Shown in pieces: positions 1 to 13,283 of a stretch of 50,816 nt of DNA. Position 1 is the first letter of the stretch; each line of letters begins with the position of its first letter. A program made the position numbers and the translations under genes. Below the pieces are notes generated by a model. The model was not told the DNA's origin and did not search any database. It saw nothing but the letters and a program-made list of their open reading frames with translations. Source of the DNA: Ophiothrix spiculata (taxonomy: Eukaryota > Echinodermata > Ophiuroidea > Amphilepidida > Ophiotrichidae); NCBI GenBank assembly GCA_000969725.1, contig JXSR01S019327.1; one strand, 5' to 3'.

Positions 1-830
1 CATTTCCGAATTCCTCAAATTTACGAGCTTCTAAATCTATAAACAAATGAGCAAATGCAAGCTTGTATTTGCTCATTTTTAACAAGCTTGTAAGAAATGT
101 GTGCTTGAACTCGCAATTGATTACTTTTGCTCAGAATTATGATCTTAATTTTGAAGAAGAAAATTTATAAAACTTTTATTAAAAATATCCAAGTTCCCAA
201 AATTTACGAGCTAATAAAGTATTATATCTCCAAGCAACTCCGAGCTCATACAATATCCAAACTCATAACATGCCAAATTTCTGAATTTTGTAATTTTATA
301 AGCTCGTAAATTTATGTACGTATTTTCCAAGCATATAATTTCCAAGCAATTCCAAGTTCTTAAAATTTACGAGCTTTTAAAGTATTATACTTCCAAGCAA
401 CTCCGAACTTATAAAATTTGTAAGCTCATAACATGCTAAATTTTTGAATTTGTAATTTTACGAGCTCGTAAATTAATGTACGTATTTTCTGAGCACATAA
501 TTTCCAAGCATTTCTGAGTTCCTAAAATTTATAAGCTTGGAAATCTAGGAACATATTTTTAGGTAAGCAAGTACAAGCTCGCATTTGCTCATTTTTTTAA
601 CAAGCTCATAAAAATTGTGTGCTTGAGCTCACAATTGATTACTATTGCTCGGAATTATAATCTTAAACAAGCTTAAGGTCTTGATTTTAATTACGCACTA
701 TAAAGTAAGTAAGCTCGTACGAGCTTGGTTTATGTTAAATAAGCAAAGTCATGCATATTACGTTCACATACGAGCTGAAAACAAGCTTATATTGGCTCGT
801 TTTTATGGTTACATTTTCGTAAGGGAACTA
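1..830. repeat. AT-rich tandem repeat, period about 165 bp
   Basis: The stretch is built of diverged copies rich in the palindromic words AGCTCGTAAA and TTTACGAGCT. The segment starting near 186 recurs near 352 with the same order of words (CCAAGTT, TTTACGAGCT, CCAAGCAACTCCGA, CTCATAACATGC, ACGTATTTTC). The segment 1-135 recurs at about 520-665, ending in CAATTGATTACT. No gene is seen. The short open frames at 127-309 and 645-845 are low-complexity translations of the repeat. Confidence 0.7.
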
Positions 831-1549
831 ACACTTCCACAGTAATTGATATGGGTTGGGTTTCATGTGTTACTCATGGTGGGACAGAAATTGATAGGGG
901 TATAGGATTTCAAGCTTGCTTAGCAAACTGATAGGGCTGAGTGAAAGTGAAGAAGCAGGTTAAAGATGATGTATGTTTCAGGAACATTCGCATGTTCAGT
1001 GTTCTAATTTATTCTGTTTCAAAGAAAAGAACAATATTTAGAGATATTTTATTTCATTTTTTAGAACTTTTTACAACCAGCAAGTAATTGTAAACTTCAT
1101 CAGAATGATTTTTCTCAGTAAATAGTTTGTTTCATTGATAATGGTTGTATCCTTTATAGATGACAAAGAAATCCCTTATGTGACAAGTACATAGATTGCA
1201 CTTTTAATGGGCCAGTCCAGTCTCTTAAGGTTGTTTTAGACTTTATGGCATACAGAATATTCAGAATAATCTTGTTATGTTGTCATATGCCTCTATAAGG
1301 GATTTTAAAAATCAAAATCTTCTCCTTGAACTATTCTTATAGCAAACTATAAGACCTTATTAACAGGTTTCCCCCATTACCCATAACTTTTGATTTTTTT
1401 TAATTTCATTGATTTTGTTTGTTTTTGGTAGATATTGATATCCTGCAAATATTTTGGCTTTTAAAGTTGTATTCTTTTCCTGTTATGTCCAATTTGTTGA
1501 AATTTTTGATCCCATATTTAATTCATCAACATATTAGTATTGAAAGGTA
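831..1549. other. Unassigned intergenic or intronic DNA
   Basis: AT-rich single-copy-looking sequence. I see no convincing exon, RNA gene or repeat here. Confidence 0.5.
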
Positions 1550-1876
1550 TATCATAAGGTCTGGATCAAAAATAGAAATAGAAACTTAAGGTAATACTAT
1601 CAGGTCTGGATCAAAAATAGAAATAGAAACTTGAGGCAATACTATAAGGTCTGGATCAAAAATAGAAATGAGTTAAAACGGTTTAAAATAAATAATCTTG
1701 ATTAACTAGGGTATCGATACTAATATTTTCCACTGAACTTGGTGCATATGTATAAAAACTAAACTAAAACTGTTTTGCCTCAAGTTTCTATTTCTATTTT
1801 TGATCCAGACCTTATGGTATTGCCTCAAGTTTCTATTTCTATTTTTGATCCAGACCTTATAGTATTGCCTCAAGTT
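1550..1876. repeat. Inverted array of 45-bp repeats
   Basis: Three direct copies of a 45-bp unit begin with AGGTCTGGATCAAAAATAG at 1557, 1602 and 1647. After a spacer of about 105 bp, the same unit appears in reverse complement from 1775 to 1876 (CTATTTTTGATCCAGACCT, twice, then a truncated third). The arrangement is a minisatellite split by an inversion or a foldback element whose arms are themselves tandem repeats. The minus-strand open frame at 1706-2074 is a by-product of these repeats. Confidence 0.85.
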
Positions 1877-3426
1877 AAATTTGCTACAAAATGACAAGAG
1901 GCTTTGCAGCAGAAACCGTCCTGTATATTCCCTTAACATATCAAGAAAATGTAATTGCCAACAGTATTTCCTTCTTGACATTATGAAGTGAATTGACATA
2001 ACATTCATGAATAAAGATTTACACAAAGACCTTGTTGACATACATTTAAATGTCAGCTTTGATTTAGTTGACATCTTTCACACTGCATAGCAAGTGATCT
2101 AACTTAAATCACATATATGTGGTCATTCATTCTAATAGAACCGTAAATGCAGCTAACTATCTCGCTACAGGTGAAAATATGTGTCAAGGTCGTAATTTGC
2201 CAAAATTGATTTTTTGACAGATTGACAATCCTTGTGCTTACTTCAAAACACCAGCAAAGTTTCATTTCAAAAAGATGATCGTAAATATGAAATAAATATG
2301 TTTATTTTGAGGACAATCAACAGAAAATATAAGACTGACTGATATTTGAACAAGTTTATTTTTTTCTACACCTAGAAATTTTGACTTGTATTTTATATGG
2401 GAAGAACAATTTTGTGATCCATGTGAAATTTCAGTGCAGAATACAAGTTGAAATTTTGTTACAAATCAAATGAAGATAAAGAACACTTGTACAGGCACTC
2501 GCATTCAAGTAGAAACTTCTATCAAAGGAATGGTTTGTGGAATTTTATGCTTCAACTTTCATGTTCTGTAGTCTGTCTCAATTTTCTGTACAGTCTGCGA
2601 AACTGCATTTTCAGCTCTACGGAATGATTACTTGCCTCTATGTAGCTCTACTTGAAAGCTATAGTATTGGTCATACATATAACAGCAATATAAGAGCATT
2701 TTTTGTAGTAATCACAATCCATCTGAGATTCTCCATCATTATAGTTGCCCTTTTAATGGTGGGTATTGAGTCTCCAAACTTCGACTACATTACTGTAGCT
2801 AGAAAGCTTATTGGCTTTTGGAGAGAACATAAATATCTTCTGTTGTGCAGACCATACATTCGCAAAAAGTATCTTACTGTGAGGCACTAGTATGTTTGCT
2901 TGGTACACTGATCCTAAAACACTGGGCTATTACTTTCCTAAACTGTATTTGATATTCTTATGAGTGTTTGTATCTAAGCAATAACTAACAATTCAATATA
3001 AGTATATGCATTGCACCAATTGTAGAATATCAGAATTTAGTCATTTTTTTTATCCATCTTCAATAACAATCTCCAATGCATGCCAAAATCCAGAGCTAAT
3101 AATAATTTGTGATAAATGCAGTTCATATGTAGAGTTTTGTCTTAAGTTGCAGACAGCATTGCTTGATTAGGCACCAAGTTGAGCAAGACAATCTCAAAAT
3201 GGTAATCACTTGAATGAAGGCTCTTTAAGAAGTTGATACTGTGTATCGGATAAACAGGAGAGAGATATATCATTTCCAAGGTTTATTTTCATGGGGGGAG
3301 GGGGTGGGGATGTGGCCACAGGGTTTATATTGCCCATGCCTGTTGCTAATCCATTCTTGTACAAGAATATTCAACTTTTGATTTGTTAATTTTGATTGAT
3401 GAGCTTTAGGTGTATCAAGGAATTTA
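1877..3426. other. Unassigned DNA
   Basis: No exon was recognised. A 117-codon open frame lies at 2537-2890 (+), but it shows no family motif and its composition is like the surrounding AT-rich DNA. A short G-rich run lies near 3293-3310. Confidence 0.45.
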
Positions 3427-3811
3427 AAAGGGGGAATCGGTACTCGCCGCCATCTTGATTTCACTGCGTGTAAATCCTATGGGATGGCAGCCATTTGAGA
3501 TTCTCGCTCATGGAGGGGTGAGTTATTGTACCTCAGTCATTTTACGGCTCCGCGTGCCTCACTTCGAAAGTGTTTGCAACGGATTAGCTGTAAAATTGGC
3601 GTGCTTTGATCAGAGCAAGTCGTAATACACGCTACTTAAAACGCAGACATGGTTTGCGCGTGATACAAAAATGCTCACGCTGTATATGCGTCAAGTGAAG
3701 ATTTACGCGATCTGCCTGGATATCGGGCCAAACTCAGAATATATCTGGAGGTACAATAACTCTGCTCCATGAGCAACACAAGATGGCTGTGTATCCAGAT
3801 TCCCTATAAAA
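3427..3811. mobile_element. MITE-like element with long imperfect terminal inverted repeats
   Basis: GCTCATGGAGGGGTGAGTTA at 3507 is matched in reverse complement by the segment ending GCTCCATGAGC near 3773, both running on to GTTATTGTACCTC on the inner side. Farther out, GGGGGAATC...CGCCATCTTG on the left matches CAAGATGG...GATTCCCTA on the right. The interior holds more CG dinucleotides than the surroundings. Non-autonomous DNA-transposon type; family unknown. No clear target duplication was defined. Confidence 0.65.
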
Positions 3812-4529
3812 ATTCCTTGAGGTGTACACAGGTATCAAAAGTGACATTTTAAGAGAATGATACTGAAGTGAAAATAACTACTGATGAAACAGCAGAATAA
3901 GATGTGCACCATTGAGGGTTATCAATTTAATGATCATTTGCCCAGCATAGCAAGGAGAATGCTTAGATTCGAATTAGAGCAGAACTAGATGAGACTTTAG
4001 TAATCAAGAATATTGAAGTACGCAAGGGGATTTCTATGCTTAGTTAATACAGGAATACAGAAGAGGGTAGGTTATGTGACTGAACTAGACAAGTCTCTAA
4101 TTTAAAATTATTGGAATGAAAACAGCTTGTTTGTTATGCAATTTGCTTAAAGTGGAAATGTTTTTCTTTAGCACTAATTGAAGTTGAACTTGAGTAAGCA
4201 AGTGTATTTTTGATGGCAATTGTTTCTATATTTCATTTGAATCATATTTTGATGTTTAATGGACTGAAAAATCGCAGAAATACAGGATATTATTCAGTTA
4301 TTATTGCTTTGTTTTTCAAAGATTGAAATTACTTTATATTTTAGAATCATGGATTCTGTTTGCACTACTGCAGAAACCAGTTTGTATGGGAGGGAAAGAA
4401 ATTTAGATTTCATAAATACACGTAGGACCTTTTCAGATCTAACCAGCTTCAGTGGTGTGTAAGTGCAGGGTTGATCAATGAACTTCTTGCATACATCACT
4501 GAAGCCAAATTCTTCGTCTGTAGCTTCAA
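3812..4529. other. Unassigned DNA
   Basis: AT-rich sequence with no recognised exon, RNA gene or repeat. Confidence 0.4.
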
Positions 4530-5310
4530 TATCAAATGGGATGTCCAGGTGGACAGTGCAGTGAAGAAGCTTATTCCTGGTTGTTTATGCTGTGGACTCT
4601 AATTCACTTCGGTTTTACCTCAGAACAGCTCGATGTACATAAAAGTGGGTATGTCAGACCAATTCTTGAGTACGCCATCGTAGGCTGGCATTCAAGCATT
4701 ATAGCCAGTCAGTCCCATGAAATTGAATCCACACAAAAAAGAGCCTGCAGAATCACCCTGTTCTGTAACTTCACATCCTGAATATTTGCCAATTTTGCAC
4801 TCTCTGGTAGGAGGAAAGAACACTGCCATAAGTTTGCTGAAGGGCTTTTTTCAATCCAATAGAACCAGTTTTCTAATCTCTTTTGTAACCAGGATAAGGG
4901 GAGTATTATGGTCTCTCAGTTATCTGCCAAGGTTAATAGATTTCAAAACAGTTTGTACCTTATGTGAGTCCTGAATTTGAATAAGTAGACCTGGGAGATT
5001 CCTGTTCCTACTCTCTTTTGATAGTCCAAGTTGATTTTACTGAGGTTTTATTGTTTTATTTGAGATTTTTATGGCTTCATTGTGCCTGTTTCATGTGCGA
5101 TACACCATGTCGATGCGTAGTTCTTGAGAGGAACTATTTTTGTGATTGATGCAATTTGTAATTTCTATTTATGTGTTTTATGTTCATCTGTTTTAATGTA
5201 TTTAAATGTATTTTATGTGCAATATTTGTGACTGTAATTTTTGGAAATGGTTAATTTCATGTAGTTCGGCCTTTGGGCTGCAAGTTTGATTTATTAATAA
5301 CATCAATCAG
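4530..5310 (+). mobile_element. Decayed 3-prime end of a non-LTR retrotransposon (LINE)
   Basis: The translation at 4650-4755 contains YVRPILEYAIVGWHSS followed by ESTQKRACRITL. This is the pattern found at the C-terminal end of many non-LTR reverse transcriptases (R-P-x-L-E-Y-A...W, then QKRACRI). The frame then shifts and decays (4717-4974 continues it in another frame). The 3-prime tail reads GGCCTTTGGGCTGCAAG, then TTATTAATAA at 5263-5300, as in CR1/L2-like elements with short AT-rich tails. No intact catalytic part is present, so the copy is dead and 5-prime truncated. Clade assignment is uncertain. Confidence 0.75.
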
Positions 5311-6334
5311 TCAATCAATTTTTAAAACAAATTATTAAAAATTAATTATGAATACTATACATATATAGCATTTTCATATTTTACAACTTGTTAATATTTG
5401 TTGAAAAGGGTAAATTACATTTTCAAATGCCTTGCTATAATAATTTAGGGAAAAGAGAGAGAAGAAAATCATACTTGTCTCTTTTTCAAACATGAGCGTT
5501 TTCTTTTTGATGAGTTGCTCACTCAAAAGTGATGTATGGAATAATTGTGTCTCATGATGAAAATAGAGAGAGCCCCTAAGGTGAATATACAGTTATTCTT
5601 AGCATGATATATCAACATCAAATCAATTGATGCAGATAAAGTGGAATGGCTTCAAGGCTGATATTTATGATGGAAGGAATATGAATGATAGAGAGATGGA
5701 TCATCTTGGAGGAACAATTTAAGTAGGTCTGGGGTGACATGAGGTGACGTCTTAATAGGATAATTAAATTTGCCTATTAGTCTTTTTACAACAGTTGTTG
5801 ATTCAAGTGTTGATATGAATTCAGATAGCAATTTTTATATAGGTTTTGACCCCCCCCCCCCTAAAAAAAAAAATCTTGGAAATATGGACCGTCACTGATA
5901 ATAAACCAAAGAAAACGTTTTGATTTACTAACTGTTAAATTAAAAATTGGCTAGACGTTTTTGCTTGATTCTGTCGTCTATAGAATAGTTGAAGAAAGTA
6001 GCATCCCCTTTCAACATTTAAATAGGCTTTTACCCGAAACATGTCTTAGCCATTCTTATTACTTGAATTGTAACATTTTCTTGTTTGTTTCATGAATTTA
6101 AATCAAAAAGTTATATTTTCCATCAAGATTTTTGCTATTATTATTCATTGTTCATACATAAAGTATGAGGTGAGATTCTCTACAAAATGTGCTTCTTATG
6201 TTTATCCAGATCTGTTATTCATAAGGTCCATCAATATCAGCATTGCACTACCAGGCATATATTCCATTCATATTTTTAAAAATGTACTCTTTTACCATGG
6301 CATTTGAGGGGATACAGAAAATGTTTTAATGGCA
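5311..6334. other. Unassigned DNA with a poly-C/poly-A tract
   Basis: A run of C followed by a run of A lies at about 5851-5872. No exon was recognised. Confidence 0.4.
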
Positions 6335-6356
6335 CCCTTTTGCCGTGATGGTACAC
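6335..6356. repeat. Relict terminus of the 23015-type transposon
   Basis: These 22 bases match the right end of the intact element at 23015-23683 (the part ending GCCGCGACGGTACAC) at 20 positions, in the same orientation. No matching left end was found upstream, so this is a solo or truncated end. Confidence 0.6.
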
Positions 6357-9300
6357 ATACGAGCAAAAATGTTAATTGTATCATGGTCATCTTGGAAACT
6401 GACGACACATGTTGAAATTGCCCTATTTCCCATGATCTGGATCTTAATCTTGCTTTTATCACAAAATGCACAACAGTTAAGCTATGCCACAAAGGCTCAA
6501 AGAAATAAGTAGGATAATAATGTGCAAACTTAGTGACAGATATTTCTCTGTGTTAATTTGGTTAACTCTTAATGGTACTTGTACACTACACTATGTCTTG
6601 CTGTATGATCAAGGAATAACATTTCTACTTTTTAAGTGGCAGATTAAATGTCATTATCTGTGCATGTGGCAAATTTGAAACCCTCTCATATTGACTTCTT
6701 TCTTGCTGTGAAACTTAATAGGTACGTACAGATGATTACAAATTATGAATCGGTATTCTTGGGAAAGATTAACTAATACGTTTCATCCACACACTGCAGT
6801 TTAGAAGGTAAATTACAACTTTCCCTGTGACTGATGGTCGTGTCAACACCATCTATGAAGGATCTGACCTGGCTCAGTGTATCTCTTGCTTAGTTGAAGT
6901 AGTATGCTGAATCCCGCAAAGTTCAATATGTATTTAACAATTAGGATCAATTCAAGACTGACCAACCACACAACCTTCAGTGTAAATATATACACTTGTG
7001 TTTTATCACCCTCCCCCGTATCAATACATTTGAAAAGCTTTCATATCCTTACGATTCCCCTAAATTAAGTAATTCATACATCAAAAGGTGCGTAAAAGAT
7101 GTAGAAATATGCAAAAAACATTATTTCAATATCTGAGTTATTGATAAGTAAAAGATGCGTTTATTTAAGCGATAGTTATTTGCACATTTCAGAAGACAAA
7201 AACATCCATCATTAATTGTGTACAATTTTGATGAAACTTGTGGAAAATGTAGAAAACGTGTCCAAAGTTATATAATAGTTGCTGCTCATTTTAAGAAAAA
7301 TTTTGATGTATATTTTATCTTTTTTGAAGCATATTACTAACCATTTATGGATACACGTGGCGCAAACGGTGTGCTAGAACTATGTGAGCATTCCCTGTAA
7401 TTCTTGAGAGTACATAATGTAATCTGATACTTGGCAGACAGAGGAACAAACAGAGGCATGTAAATCTAATACCACAATGGCTCATAAAAAGAAAGCAGGA
7501 CCTTATATCATCTCAAACTCATGTCTTTGGGGGGAAATTTCCAATTTCTTCTCATCACATCAGGAATAAGTACTTGGAAAAACAGAGCTGTGAACTCAAA
7601 GTTAAAGATTTCCTGCACCTCAGGATTTAGAAAAGAATTCCCGGAACAGGAACAGTTGATATCATCGTCTTGAGAAGCAAAATTCCCAAGAAAACCATTT
7701 TCGGTATGGACATGACATCTATGAGTGAATCAACCTTGAGTTTACTCTATGTAGCCGTTAGCAATCAAACATGTACATCTGATAAATTCAACATTTCCGT
7801 AGGAAGTCAAGAGTTGAAGTAGATATCACTTAAAAAGCTAGACTTGGATTGGAGACGACAATATCATCAGGCTCTTGGCATGTCTTATTCTAATGCAGAG
7901 CACATATAGAATCTAGAATTAGATTTATAAATCATGCTCCGATTATGAAAACCCAAATATAAATCTTGAGGTAGCTTTCAGTTTAGATGAGACTGACTGG
8001 GGCTTGTAAATAATCTAATCTGTAGAAGGAAATAACTCATCTCTAACCCATGAGATGGAAGTTACAATTCCTTAAAAGGTTCATGGTTCAATTTTTCAAA
8101 ATTTTTCAATATTGAATATTTATTTTCATAATAGCTTAATTCTTTTTTGGAAAAAAATATCTAAATCAAAGCTGCATATAATCTGATTAGGTTCATTCAT
8201 TGGTGAAAAGATTCATTAGGTTTGTAGAAATTTCATCAAATTAAATATTTTGCTTGACAAATCGGTGAAATCTTACTCACATTATATTTCGTCCTTCTTG
8301 TCGGACGACTTCCTATCTTGCGATCAGACACATGGTCTTTGCAATTTATGTAAGGGACAGCTGTTCATGCAGTGTCAGCTTTCAACTTTCATATGAAACA
8401 AAGAATCTGAATTTCTTTCTAATGTGAGGTGTCATGATACAAACAACTTGTCTCTGTGAACAGCAGAGCAGAAGAGTTCTTTCAAGTAAATATAATTATG
8501 TATTGGATTTTCCAAATTTGTTTTTTTGTGTTTTATTCATCTCCAATGGGGAAAATCGACCAAAATGTTGTTCGTAAATTTTTAAGGAAATGTTCTTTTC
8601 TTTTACGGCTCCTTGAGCCACTTTCTACACTTTCAATCAAGACCTTTATGATTAATTTATAAAAAAGGGTGCGTTTTATTGAATTTTCCTTCCTCGTGAA
8701 GAACAAATTTTTGTTGCCCCTAAACTGTTTTCTATCCAGTAATCATCCATTGTTGACCATTCGCCCAGCACAATGTTGCCATGATTAGATTTGCACGATG
8801 ACAAAGGTTTTGATTTCCACCAGGCATATAACTAATCAGGCAGATTATTACTGGGCTTCTTGACTAGCTTGAAGGAAGATGCAAAGGTCCAGTGTCATCC
8901 ATTTACAATCCTCTGTACTGGTCACACGGTATCCCATCAGCCCAGGCCCAGGAGGTGGGGGGGGGGGGGCTTATATATACTTTTGCATGTTGTCATCACC
9001 CAGCAAGCCTTTCCAGATCAGACCTTATTAAACGGATATCTTGAATGCTAATTTGGAACCAGTATCACAGCCATGTATTAAAAAAATCTTCCCTTTTCAC
9101 TGACGTAACAATATACTTGGGTTAGTATGGTACGCAATTGTTTCAAAACCAAAAATCGGGAGTTCCAAATTCCACTGTGTGGTTCTTATTTATCAGTAGA
9201 TAGAGTAAAAAAGTATGGAAAAAATTCAAAAATAGTAGCTAATATACCCATTTACTTTAATTTCCATGTCTTTGAAATTAATACCTGAAGCTGACTAGTT

Positions 9301-10560
9301 AGTGAAAAAATGAATGAAATTGCTATCATATTCATTGTCCCTGCGGACCTTGACTATCCTTGAAAAGGGTACCCTTTCCCATTAATTTCTGCTCGGTGAT
9401 GACCACATGTATATCCTGAGTGGCCCATCAGCTTTCTGTACTTTTATGTATTTGGAGGAATTAAAAAGTACCCTCTTTTCACGTTTTGTTATGAAAAGTT
9501 TATCCCTTTTTCTTGCAAAATCATAATATTCTCCAATTTCCAACAAAATCTCATTATGCCAAGTTGATTGACCAAAATGCACATGTATTTTATTTTACAC
9601 CCTCTATAGGGCCCTATATGTTACCCACCCTATATAATTACACTTTTGGGAAAAAAATAAAATGTCATATAAATAATTTTATTTTTATGCCTGTGTGTAA
9701 AAGCTATTTCTTTCATGTTTTATTTGCTAGAAATAGTCCACTCACAATTGTTGGTAATTATAGTGTTTGACAGTTAGTGCTCCACATTATATGTAAAATG
9801 TAATGCATAAATTTGCCATTAATGCATAGCCCTGAAAACCGATTTCAGAGGAACTAGATATACATTGCACTCACTATGGATTATGTACATGCATATGATG
9901 GAATGTTAGTCATAACTGAAAGTGATTAATAGTCCAATATTACTATGTAGCCCCACCTTAGTATATTTGATCATGGACATCAGAATGTAAACCAGGTATT
10001 GCTAGTAGATCACTTTTATTTGGCAATGTGGCATGCTTGGACAAGCAATTTAAGTTTTCCTTTGAGCTATTACAGACTAAATAGGCCAAAATCTGTAGTT
10101 GACCTAGATTGTGTTGTAAAAGAAAAGGGTAATGACAGTGGCTGTCTACTCGACAATATCAGATTTTTGTTTGATGAAGTTTCTTCTTGTTGTATCAAGC
10201 AACAGAACAACCAAAATGCTGCGGCTCTGGTATATTGAGTTTAGTTCTAATAGAAGAGCTCAATGGGTCAATTTAATTAAAACATCTCATTCATACATTT
10301 TCTTTCACAAAAACCACTTTGGCCTTGTTGTTCGATATCTTTGGAGACAGATTTTATATTAATTTCTTTCTGTCACATTTCCTTATTTTCCCCTTTGATT
10401 TGTATTGTTGCAAAGGGAATCTTATGTTTTCATCAGTGTTTCAGTGAATTCCTGTGTTTTCTGCCTGGTTTCCTGCAGTTCAACATTTTAATCAACTGAA
10501 CACTATGCAGATACATAATCAAACGTAAACAGTTGTTTACCTTTTCATTAAAAAAACAAG
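6357..10560. other. Unassigned intron-like DNA
   Basis: About 4 kb with no recognised exon, RNA gene or transposon. It includes a G run at 8957-8967. All open frames are under 90 codons and none shows a family motif. Confidence 0.4.
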
Positions 10561-12110
10561 CATAAGAATGAAACGATTGAATATCAGAATGAAGATGCCC
10601 ATCAACTGTAATCTCTCATTACCATTACATCATTTGTGCAGATTGAATCACATAATGTGAAAGTTTCAAGTTTCTATCAGACATGAAATTGACCAGCCTG
10701 TGTCATTCAAAATGGCTACAAGCTAGGAAGACACTGACCAGTATATTGTATTGTGTATACACACTTGAGAAAGTCTCAATTACCTTTGTAATGTATAAAT
10801 GGTCAAAAAAGACTATTACATGAAACTGCATGTACCATGTACTGTTTTTTAGCATTGTTGAATTATGGTACTTAAGGTAGAATAACTGAATTTCACAAAT
10901 GTGATCCGTCATATCGAAAGGTACCAACCATAAGGGTCCCAAAATGAAAATTAATTGTTTGGTCTCATCTGAAAGATTATATTCTAAGCTTTAAAATGAC
11001 ACCTTGCTTTTGTTTATTGGATGTTCGATCGCAAAGTTACATCCAAATTGGTTAAAGGCATCTGGCTGATTCAGAAAAACCTATAGTTCTGAGAAAACCG
11101 ACTTTAAAGTTTCTGTTCTGGTAAAACTTGAATTGAGAAAGGATTTTTATCGCGGTTTTTAAAACATTTGTCTTATGTTTTGGATGTTGGAACCTGATTA
11201 ATAAGGTAACATTTCTGATGAAATTAGAAATTCGACTTTGGACGTGATTTTTGACTATGCTCAGTGGCCTGTATCTCATAATTTACTATGCCAACCTTAA
11301 GGTACCTTTCGATATGGCGGGTCACAAATTCCCAGTCAGTCTTGGATATGATAATCAGAATTGAAGTCAACTGACAATGGAGTCAAATAATTCCAGGGGA
11401 AACGTGTGCGTGCATTGAAAGAATATGATACAGATAGTAATCAAATTTAGTGAAATAGATTTTTCCATTGAATCTGAGACATTTCTTATTTGAGTGACAT
11501 TGAATACCATATACACAACACATGAATGACAAATGTATATTATAGGATTGAGTATATGTTTTGAATGAAAACAATTAAGAACTGATTACCATAATAATTA
11601 ATGACATGATGTAACTGGACAAATATGATGCAGAATTGCAAATTAATGAAATAAAAAGAGAAATACACCTTTGTAAGAAAAAATAATTAAATATCAGAAT
11701 GATGATGCTCATTATTCGTAATCTCTCATTTCATCATTGTGCAGATTGAATCACACAATGTGAAAGTTTCAAGTTTCTATCAGACATGAAACTGATCAGC
11801 CTGTGTCATCCTAGAACGCCGCAAGGAAGATACTGACCAGGCTATGTATTGTGTATACACACTTGAGAAAGTCTTAAGTACCTTTGTAATGTATGAATGG
11901 TCCAAAACAAAGGCTCTCAAGAGAAACTACATTTGTATTGTAGCATGACTGTTGGGCTTAAATGTAGAACAACTTTGAATTTATCAGATTCATAGTTGGT
12001 CTAAGGATATGATATGATGATGGAGTTTTCTGAGGAAGTACATGAGAAGAATATGATACAGATAGTAATCAAGTTTAGTGAAAAGATTTTACTATTGACA
12101 TTGACTCATA
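10561..12110. repeat. Local direct duplication, two diverged copies
   Basis: The sequence from about 10567 (ATCAGAATGAAGATGC, GCAGATTGAATCACA, GTTTCTATCAGACATGAAA, GTATACACACTTGAGAAAG) recurs from about 11690 in the same order. The later word GAATATGATACAGATAGTAA at 11420 recurs at about 12051. The period is therefore roughly 1.1 kb in the first part, where copy 1 is lengthened by the MITE at 10901-11325 that is absent from copy 2. No coding content was seen. Confidence 0.75.
10901..11325. mobile_element. 425-bp MITE with ends GTGAYCC...GGGTCAC
   Basis: The left end GTGATCCGTCATATCGAAAG and the right end CTTTCGATATGGCGGGTCAC are inverted repeats of about 25 bp (both continue into GGTACC). 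It is flanked on both sides by AAAT (10897-10900 and 11326-11329), a 4-bp target duplication. It has no open frame for a transposase. The second copy of the surrounding duplicated segment lacks it, so it inserted after that duplication. A related copy in the opposite orientation is at 19847-20223. Confidence 0.85.
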
Positions 12111-13054
12111 TACTTTCCTACATTTTAAATTGTATATATCAAAATGTCAAGGATTTTGAATTGTTTCCTACCAATATACATTTCCAGGGATAGTATGGAG
12201 CAATACATTATCCACAGGCTCATTCACCAAATTCACCTCTATCAAAACTCAAGATTTTTAGCTAATGGGAATCCTCCACTGTGATCTGTTACAAATCTGA
12301 ATAGAAATCTTGGCTAATTCTCATTTTAATTTCCAACAATAATTACAATACAGTATCGTATTGAGAGTTTTAAAAGGCTGTATAGCCCCTAGCCAACTTG
12401 AAACAGATGATTAGAATCGAGGGAAATTATTCTAAAGTAGATAAAAAAGAGGAAATGTACTAATCACATCGTTGATTACATGGTCAGGATGTAAAGATTT
12501 TGCAGGATTATTTTCTTATTGAATATGACAAACCTCTAATCACCATCCAACCTCAAATGAAAGGACTTGTTAAAGCCAGATAACCAAATCTAAAAGTAGA
12601 TTTGTAGATATTTTGTGTCATCTTGAGATTAACTGACCACATGTAGATGGTCATTTGCAGTGATGCACCATTTTCTTGCTGACCATATAGTATAAAATGC
12701 CCAACATTAAAAGAAATATTTCTTATTTAAGTAGATTGGGTTTCCATTGGCTGGCTCTAAGTGAGGAAGTTGTGCATGTTTCTATTTAGCTTCAGTGATA
12801 AAGATGAAACAAACAAGAGGAATGTTATTCCTCTTATTCCTCTTTTTTCGTAGAATATAGGCTGGAATATAGATTCGAAAAAAACTCCCAGGTTATTGTT
12901 GAAGTCTTTCAGGAAGTCTATATGTCTGGATCTATATTATTGAGTTGAAAGCATTAAGTTACATTCAAATTGCTGAAGACCAGCATATTAAACCTCATTG
13001 TGTTTGGCACAATGTAGCTCCAATGATCTCTTTTCTCTATTTTTCTGATTGCAG
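12111..13054. other. Intron of the PLXDC-like gene
   Basis: No feature was recognised apart from a short AGAGGAAT/ATTCCTCT hairpin near 12816-12845. The pyrimidine-rich stretch TCTTTTCTCTATTTTTCTG ahead of 13055 is the polypyrimidine tract of the following exon. Confidence 0.5.
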
Positions 13055-13108
13055 GTACTGCTTTTACTGTAGAGTGGAGCCAGGTTCATGTGTCACACAG
13101 AGTCAAAG
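13055..13108 (+). CDS. PLXDC: PLXDC-like exon a (extracellular, start of a beta-strand segment)
   Basis: A 54-bp internal exon lies between a strong acceptor (pyrimidine tract, then GCAG) and the donor GTGAGT at 13109. Entering with one base carried over, it reads (G)TAFTVEWSQVHVSHRVK and leaves one base over. Human PLXDC1/2 have a GTA/S-hydrophobic-V-Q-W-D-x-V/L-x-L segment at the same place in the extracellular nidogen-like region, just before the FTFQATL strand. The protein family is made of single-pass membrane glycoproteins (TEM7/TEM7R) implicated in binding nidogen/cortactin and reported as PEDF receptors. The exon alone is too short for certainty, but it lies upstream of clear PLXDC exons on the same strand. 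Confidence 0.7.
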
Positions 13109-13127
13109 GTGAGTACCAAAAGAATTG

Positions 13128-13283
13128 CACAATAGACCTTTTTCATATGTCCTATAATGCATCTTGAAAGTAATGCAAATACAGGCATTTCTGCGCAACC
13201 CACCATATATTGTACGTAGATGTGCAGAAGTTCCCAGATATATGGTACTTTCATTTTGAAAAGGAAAGTAGTCTATTGCCCTG
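13128..13283. mobile_element. Possible MITE with AATAGACCTTTT ends
   Basis: CAATAGACCTTTTTC near 13130 and the reverse-complement-like GAAAAGGAAAGTAGTCTATTG near 13257-13277 bracket about 150 bp starting just 20 bp after the exon donor. The same terminal word AATAGACCTTTTCAAAA occurs as an inverted repeat at 47751-48254, which suggests one family. Its right boundary may extend further. Confidence 0.45.

Noticed and set aside
2537-2890. 117-codon open frame on the + strand
   Set aside because: No family motif, no splice context and AT-driven composition. A length of this order is expected by chance in 50 kb of AT-rich DNA.
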